Shown here in pieces: positions 1 to 6,301 of a stretch of 6,640 nt of DNA. Made by a program: the position numbers and the translations under genes. Each line of letters begins with the position of its first letter. The first letter of the stretch is position 1. The notes under the pieces are model-generated. The model was given only the letters and a program-made list of their open reading frames with translations, made no database searches and was not told the DNA's origin. This DNA comes from Bacteroidales bacterium (lineage in GTDB: Bacteria; Bacteroidota; Bacteroidia; Bacteroidales; Muribaculaceae): positions 1 through 6,640 of the forward strand of contig CAADVV010000093.1 of the NCBI GenBank assembly GCA_900752535.1, given 5' to 3'.

Positions 1-1
1 G

Positions 2-286
2 TGCGCGCGTGCCCGGTGGCTTGGGATGGCCGGCCGGATTGCCCCGGCGCGGCTCGAGGCTTTCAGGTCGCCATTCACGGCCGACGAGCTGAAAGCGCAG
101 CTGCGCGGCATGGAGGACGTGGCGGCCGGAGGCGACGGTCCGCTGACAGGACTGCCGGTCGAAGAACGGTTCAGATGGCTGACGGCTGTCAGAAGCGCAT
201 CACTACAGACTTCACGTCCACACCCCGGCATGACCGACGACCTCGACGCCACATTCGCCCGGCTGTTTGAAACTCTGGTCGTCTGA
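2..286 (+). CDS. DUF3037 family protein, C-terminal part (5' end outside window)
   Basis: The frame is open to the left edge and gives 94 residues before a TGA at 284-286, so this is the end of a longer gene. The tail contains ERFRWLTAVRSASLQTSRPH, then PGMTDDLDATF and a terminal LFETLVV. From memory this is the hallmark C-terminus of DUF3037 proteins, which are small (roughly 120-130 residues) and of unknown function; about three quarters of the protein would then be present. The internal ATG at 26 is not a convincing start, because the preceding residues (CARARWLG) continue the expected family pattern. In other bacteria DUF3037 genes often sit beside a HipA-like kinase gene, which would lie to the left and cannot be checked here. 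The gene converges on the PUL genes and is probably a boundary gene rather than part of glycan use. Family confidence is good; function is unknown. Confidence 0.75.
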   Translation, partial: CARARWLGMAGRIAPARLEAFRSPFTADELKAQLRGMEDVAAGGDGPLTGLPVEERFRWLTAVRSASLQTSRPHPGMTDDLDATFARLFETLVV

Positions 287-334
287 AAAAACAAGTCCAG
301 CGGCAGACCCATCTTTCAGGATGTCTGCCGCCGG
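286..334 (-). terminator. Probable intrinsic terminator of the GH3 gene / end of PUL operon
   Basis: CGGCAGAC (301-308) and GTCTGCCG (323-330) form a perfect 8-bp stem. It extends outward to 11 of 12 pairs (CCAG at 297-300 against CCGG at 331-334, one A-C mismatch). Read on the minus strand, the hairpin is followed after 5 nt by six T residues (positions 291-286), as expected of a rho-independent terminator 24 nt past the GH3 stop. The T-tract overlaps the stop codon of the convergent DUF3037 gene. In the plus direction the hairpin is followed by A residues, so efficient two-way termination is doubtful. The 5-nt gap before the T-tract makes it less than ideal. Confidence 0.55.
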
Positions 335-357
335 AAAAATTATGACACTTAAAGGAA

Positions 358-2601
358 TCAGCGTAATTCGAAGGGTACTCGGCCGCGGATGTCGGTGGCT
401 GAGGCGCCGATGACAGCCTCAAACTTGCCCGGTTCGACAACCCACCGATGTTTGGCGGCATCGAAGAAACCGAGGTCAGAAGCCTTGAAGCTGATGGTCA
501 CGTCTTTGGTCTCACCGGGTTTGAGCGACACCTTGTTGAAGCCTTTCAGTTCTTTGACGGGACGTTCGACTGATGATTTGAGGTCGGAGATGTAGAGCTG
601 AACGGTCTCTTTGCCCTCGCGGTCGCCGGTGTTAGAGACGGGGATGGTTACGGTGAATGTGTCGTCAAGCGTGCCTTCGGCGTGGTCAATCGAGGGTTTG
701 CCATATTTGAAAGTGGTGTAGCTCAGACCATGGCCGAAGGGGAAGGTGGGTTTCAGCTTGTTGCGGTCCGTGAAACGATAGCCAACGAAGATACCCTCGT
801 TATAAGGCATATCCATCACCTCGTTGCCAAGTTTGTCAATGGCGGGGTGACCGGGATATTCCCCGAGTTTGTGAGCGCCGCACTGGTCGAGTGAGGCATA
901 ATATGTGTAGGGCAGTTTGCCGCTGGGGTTGGCGTCGCCAGCGATGATTGAGGCCAGGGTGTTGCCGGTCTCGTTGCCGAGATACCATGCCTGCATGATG
1001 GCGCGCACCTTCGGGGCCCATGGCATGGCCACGCCCGTGCCGCTGATGTTGATGACGGCGATGTTGGGATTGGCTTTGGCGAGTGACTCAATCAGACTGT
1101 TCTGGTCGTAGGGAAGATCGAGCGAGACACGGTCAGTGTCCTCACAGTCCTGGTTGTTGCTCTTGTTGAGGCCGCCGAAGAAGAGGACAACGTCGGCGTC
1201 GCGGGCAACGCGGACAGCCTCGTCGCGCAGCTCCTCGGGCGAGCGGGGGTCTTCGAGATTCTGACCGGTCACCACGCCGTTATATTCGCCGGTGGGGTCA
1301 CCTACATATCCGCGGGCATAGACAATCTCGGCCTTGTCACCAAAACGTTTTTTCAGGCCGTCAAGCGGCGTAACCTCATAGCGGGCTTTGAGCGATGAAG
1401 ATCCGCCGCCTACAGTCATCATCTTGATGGCATTTTCGCCGACAACCGCAATCCTGGGAGTCTTGGCTGGGTCAATAGGAAGAATCTGACGGTCGTTTTT
1501 GAGAAGAACGACGCCCTCCTGGCCGATTTGACGGCATGCAGCGACGTGCTCGTCAGAGCCCATCGAGCCGAAGGGACGGTGGCGGTCCATAACGGTGCGC
1601 ATGGTCAGACGCAAAACGCGGCGCACCTTGTCGTCAAGCTCTTTGGTCGAATATGTGCCCTCCTGGATACCCTTTAGATAGGGGTCAGCCAGCCAGTAGT
1701 TGTCATAGGCGTTCGAGGCTCCTCCGGTCAGACCGTCGGTCCATGAGCCGAACTCCATGTCAAGACCGCCGGTGACGGCCGTGCGGGTGTCGTGGACGGC
1801 TCCCCAGTCAGAGATGACGGCGCCGTCCCAGCCCCATTCACCCTTCAGGATGTCATTCATCAGGATGGGGTTATAACTGGCGTGCTCGCCGCGGAAGAGG
1901 TTATAGCCGCCCATGAACGACCAGGCGCCCCCTTCGGTAGCGGCTGCCTTGAAGGCCGGGAGATAGATCTCATAGAGAGTGCGGTCGTCGACAATCGGGT
2001 TTGATGTGTGACGGTTGATTTCGTTGTTGTTGAGCGCAAAGTGCTTGACGCAGACGGCGACACCGTTTGACTGGACGCCCTTGACATAGTCGACGGCCAT
2101 GCGCGAGGCCAGATAGGGGTCCTCGCCCATGTACTCGAAATTGCGGCCGCAAAGCGGTGTGCGGTAGATGTTGACGCCGGGTCCGAGGAGCACGCTCTTG
2201 TTGCGGAAACGGGCTTCCTCACCGATGCTCTTGCCGTAGAGGCGTGCCATTTCGGGATTCCAGGTAGCGGCCAGACATGTCAGCGAGGGGAAAGCGGTGC
2301 AGGAGTCGTTGGTCCACTTGGCCTGTTCCCACTCATCCCATAGGACCTCGGGGCGAACGCCCATAGGGCCGTCAGTACACCACAGCTCGGGGATGCCGAG
2401 ACGGGGCACGCCGGGCGACGAAAACTTTGACTGGGCATGGATAATGTTGATTTTCTCGCGCAGGGTCATACGCGACAATGCATCCTCCACGCGTTTTTCA
2501 ATTGGCTGGCTTTCATCAAGATATACCGGAGTCTCCGCAACAGCGGGCAGAGCCACCGGCGCCATAGCCAGTAGGATAACTGAAAGTTTGATTAGATTCA
2601 T
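358..2601 (-). CDS. Glycoside hydrolase family 3 beta-glucosidase, periplasmic
   Basis: This is a 747-residue GH3 exo-acting enzyme predicted to release glucose from the non-reducing end of beta-gluco-oligosaccharides, probably in the periplasm. Residues 1-22 form a Sec signal peptide ending AVPA-type (PAVA before ETP), with no lipobox cysteine. The (beta/alpha)8-like domain (about 30-340) carries GRNFEYMGEDP (152-162), KHFALNNNE with K186-H187, and ISDWG with the expected nucleophile D265. The alpha/beta sandwich domain (about 365-600) contains CEDTDRVSLDLP, where E487 is the candidate acid/base. FPFGHGLSYTTF (620-631) leads into a C-terminal fibronectin III-like domain with ETVQLYISD and RPVKELKGF. 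No PA14 insert is seen, and the length is normal for this architecture. I chose the ATG at 2601: an upstream in-frame TTG at 2625 adds only MISNTSIS before the signal peptide. It is the last PUL gene, 139 nt after the binding-protein gene and possibly with its own promoter. Exact linkage specificity cannot be read from the sequence; beta-1,6-gluco-oligosaccharides are inferred from context. Confidence 0.93.
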   Translation of the reverse strand: MNLIKLSVILLAMAPVALPAVAETPVYLDESQPIEKRVEDALSRMTLREKINIIHAQSKFSSPGVPRLGIPELWCTDGPMGVRPEVLWDEWEQAKWTNDSCTAFPSLTCLAATWNPEMARLYGKSIGEEARFRNKSVLLGPGVNIYRTPLCGRNFEYMGEDPYLASRMAVDYVKGVQSNGVAVCVKHFALNNNEINRHTSNPIVDDRTLYEIYLPAFKAAATEGGAWSFMGGYNLFRGEHASYNPILMNDILKGEWGWDGAVISDWGAVHDTRTAVTGGLDMEFGSWTDGLTGGASNAYDNYWLADPYLKGIQEGTYSTKELDDKVRRVLRLTMRTVMDRHRPFGSMGSDEHVAACRQIGQEGVVLLKNDRQILPIDPAKTPRIAVVGENAIKMMTVGGGSSSLKARYEVTPLDGLKKRFGDKAEIVYARGYVGDPTGEYNGVVTGQNLEDPRSPEELRDEAVRVARDADVVLFFGGLNKSNNQDCEDTDRVSLDLPYDQNSLIESLAKANPNIAVINISGTGVAMPWAPKVRAIMQAWYLGNETGNTLASIIAGDANPSGKLPYTYYASLDQCGAHKLGEYPGHPAIDKLGNEVMDMPYNEGIFVGYRFTDRNKLKPTFPFGHGLSYTTFKYGKPSIDHAEGTLDDTFTVTIPVSNTGDREGKETVQLYISDLKSSVERPVKELKGFNKVSLKPGETKDVTISFKASDLGFFDAAKHRWVVEPGKFEAVIGASATDIRGRVPFELR

Positions 2602-2628
2602 GGAAATAGAAGTATTAGAAATCAATCA

Positions 2629-2636
2629 CAAAAATA
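2629..2636 (-). promoter_or_regulatory. Candidate Bacteroidetes -7 promoter element upstream of the GH3 gene
   Basis: On the minus strand these bases read TATTTTTG, matching the Bacteroidetes -7 consensus TAnnTTTG. They lie in an AT-rich stretch 27 nt before the GH3 ATG. A clear TTG -33 element at the usual distance of about 19-21 nt is not seen; the nearest sequence there is only TGG-like. The element could give the GH3 gene expression independent of the upstream PUL genes, but AT-rich leaders produce such matches by chance. Confidence 0.35.
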
Positions 2637-2701
2637 TAAAAAAAATGACAGCCATCCACATTCCCGGCAATGGTTTCAGGGGGTAAGGAGTCGCCGGATG
2701 T

Positions 2702-2732
2702 CGCGGACAGCTGTCAGTTTTTTCTGTCAGCG
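2702..2732 (-). repeat. Hairpin and direct repeat in the SGBP-GH3 intergenic gap
   Basis: CGCGGACAG (2702-2710) pairs with CTGTCAGCG (2724-2732) in 8 of 9 positions around a 13-nt loop. The same stretch holds an exact direct repeat, CTGTCAG (2711-2717 and 2724-2730) separated by T6, and a 10-bp palindrome GACAGCTGTC at 2706-2715, so alternative pairings compete. It begins 9 nt past the stop codon of the binding-protein gene. No T-tract follows it on the minus strand, so it is not a classic terminator. An mRNA 3'-end or processing structure between the two genes is possible. The rest of the 139-nt gap (2602-2740) holds only the promoter candidate and no gene. Confidence 0.4.
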
Positions 2733-2740
2733 TTGATTCA

Positions 2741-4771
2741 TCATAGCTTGACCATATCTATCGTAGACGATGAGAGGCCTTTCGAGCAGTCAACAGTGAT
2801 ACGGTATGTTGCACCCACTTCGAGAGTTACGCCGTCGGCCAGCTCGAAGTTGCCGGTGTCTTTCAGGAAGCGCGATGCTGTACCGACCATGGTCAGAGCG
2901 TTGTCGCCCGAGAATTCGCCGCCCCAGCCGTCCTGATGGAAGAACTTAAAGCTCAGATAGTCGGCGCGGAAGCGCTGTCCGGTGAGAGAGCCCTGTTCAG
3001 GGCCGGCCTGACCGGTGAACTGGTAGACACCGGGAGCTATCTCGGCCATGCAGTAGGCCTCGCCGGGATTCCAGGCAATCTGGTTATCCTGTGACGAGAG
3101 ACCCACGCCCCAGCCCATGAGCCATACGGCACCGTGACCGTCGGCACCGAGAGTGGCCTCGGCGTCGCCGCTATAGCGCACGGCGGTGATGAGCTTCGTG
3201 GCCTTGTTGAGACGAATCATGTAGCTGCCCGACAGCGGACGGAAAGTCAGCGACGAGCCGTTGTTGTCAAAATAGTCGGGGTCGGCATAGAAGCCGTCTG
3301 AGATATCGACGCCGCTGAACGTAATCTCGTCGCCCTGGTTGAGGCTGACAAGGCCGTTGTAGGCCGAGTTGTCGACCGTAGACATCTTCTCGCCGTTGAC
3401 GCGGACAATCTCCTCCTCAAAGGCTTTCTGGCCCTTGTATTCGACAGTCAGCACGGCGTTATCGTTGCCGGCAGAGAGGTCGACGGTGAAGACATAGATG
3501 CCGTTGGTCTCGAACCTGGAGCCGTCGGTCAGGAAGAGGTTACCGTCGTCGTGACCGTTGTTGCCGTCGCCCACGCCAACCATGTCGCTCGCCGAGGTTA
3601 TGCGCGAGTTGACAAAGGCGCCGTCCCAGCCCATGGCCGAGAAGAACTTGAAGTTGATAGACTCGGAGCCCAGGGTTACGCCGCCGACCAGCGTCAGCTG
3701 ATAGCGCCTGTTGCCCATCGGGGCCATTGCGAGAGCGTTTTCGGTTGTCCAGCCCACAGCGTTTGAAAGCGAAGGTTTTCCGATGCCTTCACCGATTGCC
3801 CAGACTGTTCCCGAGCCGTCTGCGCCCAGTGTCGAGGGCTGTCCACCGGTGATGGGATAGACGCGGAAGTATTTGAGCTTGGTGTCGGCGATGATACGGT
3901 AGTTGCCCGTGATTGGGAGGAACTTCAGCGAGCCGTCCTCGGCCTTCTCGAAATAGTCCGGGTCAATCCACCACGAGTCATATTCGGGGAAGCCTTCGGG
4001 AGTGACGGTCTGGCCCTGGGTCAGCGCGAGGTCGAGCTGAGAGAGGGTCTCCGAGATGCCCGTCATGTTCTGGCCGTTGAGCTTGAGCACGACGAATGGC
4101 GAACCTTCAAACGTGTAGGTGTTGAAGCTGACGGTGTAGCGTCCGGCACCCGAGTTGGTGAAGGGGATTGCGCCTTCGGCGTTGACCTTGATGGCCGAGT
4201 TCTCATAACCGAATTTGAGCTCGTTGCCGTTCTCGCCATATTTGGGAGCGGTGATGAAACCGCGCAGCTCCTGAGGGAGTCTCTCGGTGAAGGAGTAGAC
4301 ATACTTCTCCTGGCGCTCCATCTTATACTCGGTGCCGTCCTCGGCGGTGAACGTCAGTTCGTCGTAGTCGGGGTGTGTGATGGGCACCTCATATTCGAGC
4401 ATCTTTGTGGTGAAATTGATGTTCTGGAGGGTCACACGCAGCGTGGCGCGTCCGTCGGGGATGTTTGCCAGATAAGGCACATAGATGGCGGCCTCATAGT
4501 CCTTGCCGCTGACTTTCGTGCGGATAACGGCCTCGTTGACAATCTCCTCGCCGAAGTAGAGGGCGGCTTTCAGTGTCGACAGGGGTACCTCGGCGTCAGA
4601 AGCATTGACAGTGAATCTCAGCGAGTCGCCGAAGCATGTGGCGGGAAGCTCGCCCCTCATCTCAATCTGGGGGTTGCCGACAGCCCAGTCGTCATCGCTG
4701 CAGGCGGTTGTCAGCAGCGTGCAGGCGGCCAGGGCCATAAATGCATATTTTGATTTCATATAGTTAGTCAT
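2741..4771 (-). CDS. SusE/SusF-like surface glycan-binding lipoprotein (SGBP) with two tandem modules
   Basis: This 676-residue outer-membrane lipoprotein probably binds the PUL's target glycan at the cell surface; it shows no recognisable catalytic site. The signal peptide leads to the likely lipidated C24 (TTAC), followed by SDDD, a Bacteroidetes surface-export signal. C17 (LAAC) is a weaker alternative. Residues about 30-135 look like an Ig-type beta domain. A second region (about 136-226) precedes two tandem modules offset by 226-227 residues: NG at 232/459, DPDYF at 270/497, TLGADGxGxVW at 314/540. Each module ends in a SusE/SusF-like segment with FKFF and GW.G.F (W382, W616). Similar large PUL proteins carry DUF-numbered domains (DUF5121/DUF5125 type, from memory, unverified). 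The start at 4771 lies 15 nt after the GH30 stop; M5 at 4759 is an equally possible start and would still leave a complete signal peptide. No Shine-Dalgarno sequence precedes either. The position between GH30 and GH3 supports an SGBP role; the ligand is inferred only. Confidence 0.85.
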   Translation of the reverse strand: MTNYMKSKYAFMALAACTLLTTACSDDDWAVGNPQIEMRGELPATCFGDSLRFTVNASDAEVPLSTLKAALYFGEEIVNEAVIRTKVSGKDYEAAIYVPYLANIPDGRATLRVTLQNINFTTKMLEYEVPITHPDYDELTFTAEDGTEYKMERQEKYVYSFTERLPQELRGFITAPKYGENGNELKFGYENSAIKVNAEGAIPFTNSGAGRYTVSFNTYTFEGSPFVVLKLNGQNMTGISETLSQLDLALTQGQTVTPEGFPEYDSWWIDPDYFEKAEDGSLKFLPITGNYRIIADTKLKYFRVYPITGGQPSTLGADGSGTVWAIGEGIGKPSLSNAVGWTTENALAMAPMGNRRYQLTLVGGVTLGSESINFKFFSAMGWDGAFVNSRITSASDMVGVGDGNNGHDDGNLFLTDGSRFETNGIYVFTVDLSAGNDNAVLTVEYKGQKAFEEEIVRVNGEKMSTVDNSAYNGLVSLNQGDEITFSGVDISDGFYADPDYFDNNGSSLTFRPLSGSYMIRLNKATKLITAVRYSGDAEATLGADGHGAVWLMGWGVGLSSQDNQIAWNPGEAYCMAEIAPGVYQFTGQAGPEQGSLTGQRFRADYLSFKFFHQDGWGGEFSGDNALTMVGTASRFLKDTGNFELADGVTLEVGATYRITVDCSKGLSSSTIDMVKL
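2762..3412 (-). repeat. Protein-level tandem module 2 of the SGBP
   Basis: Residues about 454-670 form the second copy. It opens with RVNGEKMST, has DPDYF at 497-501, SSLTFRPLSGSYMIRL, TLGADGHGAVW and SFKFFHQDGWGGEF. W550, W567 and W616 match W324, W341 and W382 of copy 1. W554 is extra, and about 8 residues are inserted before FKFF. The copies have clearly diverged, so the duplication is old rather than a recent DNA repeat. Confidence 0.7.
3437..4093 (-). repeat. Protein-level tandem module 1 of the SGBP
   Basis: Residues about 227-445 of the SGBP form the first copy of the repeated unit. It opens with KLNGQNMTG, continues through the acidic-aromatic DPDYF and a GSLKFLPITGNYRI strand pair, then TLGADGSGTVW and NFKFFSAMGWDGAF. 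W324, W341 and W382 are conserved in the second copy and are candidate sugar-stacking residues. The edges are approximate because they come from comparing the two copies by eye. Confidence 0.7.
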
Positions 4772-4786
4772 TGGAGGTGAGTAGAT

Positions 4787-6280
4787 TTATTTCCAGCCGA
4801 ATGAAACAGCGCTGCGGGCGGGAACCACATAGGTGAAGTGGTGGACGCCGTCGTCGACGGTGAGGGTCAGGTCGGCTTCATTGCTGTTGCTGAGGACGAG
4901 CGCATAAGAGCCGTCGGTGTTCCTGAAGGCCGAGTAGGTCAGCCCGTTGGCGGTGTAGCCCTTCGTGCCGATGCGGACAGCGTCGGGTTTCACAACGCTC
5001 GACATGTGGGCGATGATGTAGTAGTGTGAGTTGCGGGTCATGGTGGTGTAGTCCTTGTTGATATCGACCGCACCGTAGCATGTCGAGCAGCCGCCGGGAC
5101 GATAGGGGCCCTTGTCCTCGTCGAGCATGAGGTTCCAGACAATCACGCCACGGCACCAGCGGTTGACCGTGCCGAGAGTGACATTCTCCATATCGGCGTT
5201 GAGACGGGCCGCGAGGTCACGGCCGTTGTTCCACTCGCCGATTGAGGTCTCCGAGAAGACGAGGTCTTTGGCGGGTGTGGCGTTGTGGACAACCACGAGC
5301 TCCTCCTTGTTGCCGCCGTAGTCGTGGAAAGCGGCACCGGCGAGATACTTGCCGGCATCGGGGTCATTGTAGATATTTGTGGGATAGCTCTTCTGGTCGG
5401 CGATGTTGTCGTAGTTGTAGTTGTGGTCAAACGCGTAGATGAGGGTGTGGATGCCGGCAGCCTCGAAAGCCGGGCCGAGGGCTGTCTTGACGAAGTCACG
5501 CTCTTCCTGCCAGGGCATGTAGCATGAGGCGCTGTTGCCGCGGTTGAGGGGCTCGTTCTGCGGTGTAACCGAGTAGATGTCGATGCCCTCGGCCTTGAAG
5601 GCCTGAATCCATCTGACGAAATACTGGGCATAGTCGCCGTAGTGGTCGGGGTTGAGCGAGCCTGAGGTCCACTGGTTCCAGGGGTTGCGGTCGTTGATGT
5701 TGTCACACTTCATCCAGCGGGGAGGAGTCCATGGTGTGCCCATGATTTTCAGAGAGGGGTTGATGGCGAGAATCTCCTTCAGCACGGGGATGACATAGTC
5801 TTTCTCCTCGCTTGTCAGGGCGAAGTTCTCGATGCCCGGAGTGTCGCAGCAGGTGTAGTCGCTCAGCGAGAAGTCAGAGCAGCCGATAGAGATGCGGCAG
5901 TAGCTGAAACCATAGCCGTCGACAGGCGAGAAAGTCTGCTGCAGGAAGTTGTGGCGGTCTTCGGGTTTCATCTGAAGTAGGTTATAGCAGGTGGCACCGG
6001 TGATGGCGACGCCGAAGCCGTCCATTGTCTGATATTCCTCCTCGGGGACGAGGGTGATGCATGTGGGCGACATGTTGTCCTTGTCGCTGAAGTCAATCCA
6101 TGTCTCGGTCAGGTCAGACGAGCGGTTTGAGGTTGTGGTCAGCACACGCACGTCGGTGCCGGGCTCGGGTGTGGGGGTCGGCTCGGGCTGGGGGCCGATT
6201 TTTGTGTCCTTGTCACAGGAGCACATGGCCAGGGCGCCGAGCATAATGAGGGAACCGAAGATTCCGTTTTTATTTTTCAT
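4787..6280 (-). CDS. Glycoside hydrolase family 30 lipoprotein, likely endo-beta-1,6-glucanase
   Basis: This 497-residue retaining GH30 enzyme probably works on the cell surface, cutting beta-1,6-glucan into oligosaccharides for the SusCD system. An N-terminal signal leads to C20/C22. C22 is the likelier lipidation site and is followed by DKD, an acidic surface-export-like signal, then a proline/threonine-rich linker (residues 30-41). DGFGVAITGATCYNL (87-101) opens the catalytic (beta/alpha)8 barrel. KIMGTPWTPPRWMK (178-191) is a typical GH30 strand, VTPQNEPL places the acid/base at E243, and VFSETSIGEWN places the nucleophile at E344. A C-terminal beta domain (about 430-497) completes the family fold, so the protein is full length. 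Cysteines are numerous, including a GGCSTC motif (396-401) near the end of the barrel. The start ATG at 6280 follows the susD stop by 21 nt without a Shine-Dalgarno sequence. GH30 also includes glucosylceramidases and other beta-glucanases; the subfamily 3-like specificity is inferred from neighbours and general resemblance. Confidence 0.93.
   Translation of the reverse strand: MKNKNGIFGSLIMLGALAMCSCDKDTKIGPQPEPTPTPEPGTDVRVLTTTSNRSSDLTETWIDFSDKDNMSPTCITLVPEEEYQTMDGFGVAITGATCYNLLQMKPEDRHNFLQQTFSPVDGYGFSYCRISIGCSDFSLSDYTCCDTPGIENFALTSEEKDYVIPVLKEILAINPSLKIMGTPWTPPRWMKCDNINDRNPWNQWTSGSLNPDHYGDYAQYFVRWIQAFKAEGIDIYSVTPQNEPLNRGNSASCYMPWQEERDFVKTALGPAFEAAGIHTLIYAFDHNYNYDNIADQKSYPTNIYNDPDAGKYLAGAAFHDYGGNKEELVVVHNATPAKDLVFSETSIGEWNNGRDLAARLNADMENVTLGTVNRWCRGVIVWNLMLDEDKGPYRPGGCSTCYGAVDINKDYTTMTRNSHYYIIAHMSSVVKPDAVRIGTKGYTANGLTYSAFRNTDGSYALVLSNSNEADLTLTVDDGVHHFTYVVPARSAVSFGWK
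6161..6194 (+). other. G-rich tract with G-quadruplex potential in the GH30 linker codons
   Basis: On the plus strand, which is the template for this gene, five runs of three or more G are separated by loops of 3, 3, 7 and 2 nt (6161-6163, 6167-6169, 6173-6177, 6185-6187, 6190-6194). This meets the usual G3N1-7 quadruplex pattern. It covers codons 29-40, which encode the Pro/Glu/Thr linker, so proline and glycine codon choice may fully explain it. Confidence 0.45.
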
Positions 6281-6301
6281 GTCTAAATTGGTCTGAAGTT
6301 A

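Noticed and set aside
1..270. Plus-strand frame-1 open reading frame with a GTG start
   Set aside because: Arg/Gly-rich, out of frame with the clear DUF3037 C-terminus, and typical of a shadow frame in GC-rich coding DNA.
2602..2625. TTG start for the GH3 gene adding eight residues
   Set aside because: The extra residues precede a complete signal peptide that starts naturally at the ATG at 2601. The TTG lies almost on the expected transcription start of the candidate promoter.
2297..2686. 129-residue plus-strand open frame opposite the GH3 5' end
   Set aside because: Antisense to the signal peptide and N-terminal GH3 region; composition and position fit a shadow frame.
4373..4753. 126-residue plus-strand open frame opposite the SGBP gene
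   Set aside because: Antisense shadow of a supported coding frame, with no recognisable domain.
4773..4780. GGAGGTGA, a strong Shine-Dalgarno match on the plus strand
   Set aside because: No plausible plus-strand gene starts just after it. It lies in a 15-nt spacer between minus-strand genes, and Bacteroidetes rarely use such sites.
5143..5706. 187-residue minus-strand open frame inside GH30
   Set aside because: Ser/Thr/Arg/Pro-rich low-complexity translation in another frame of a well-supported enzyme gene; no start signal or family features.
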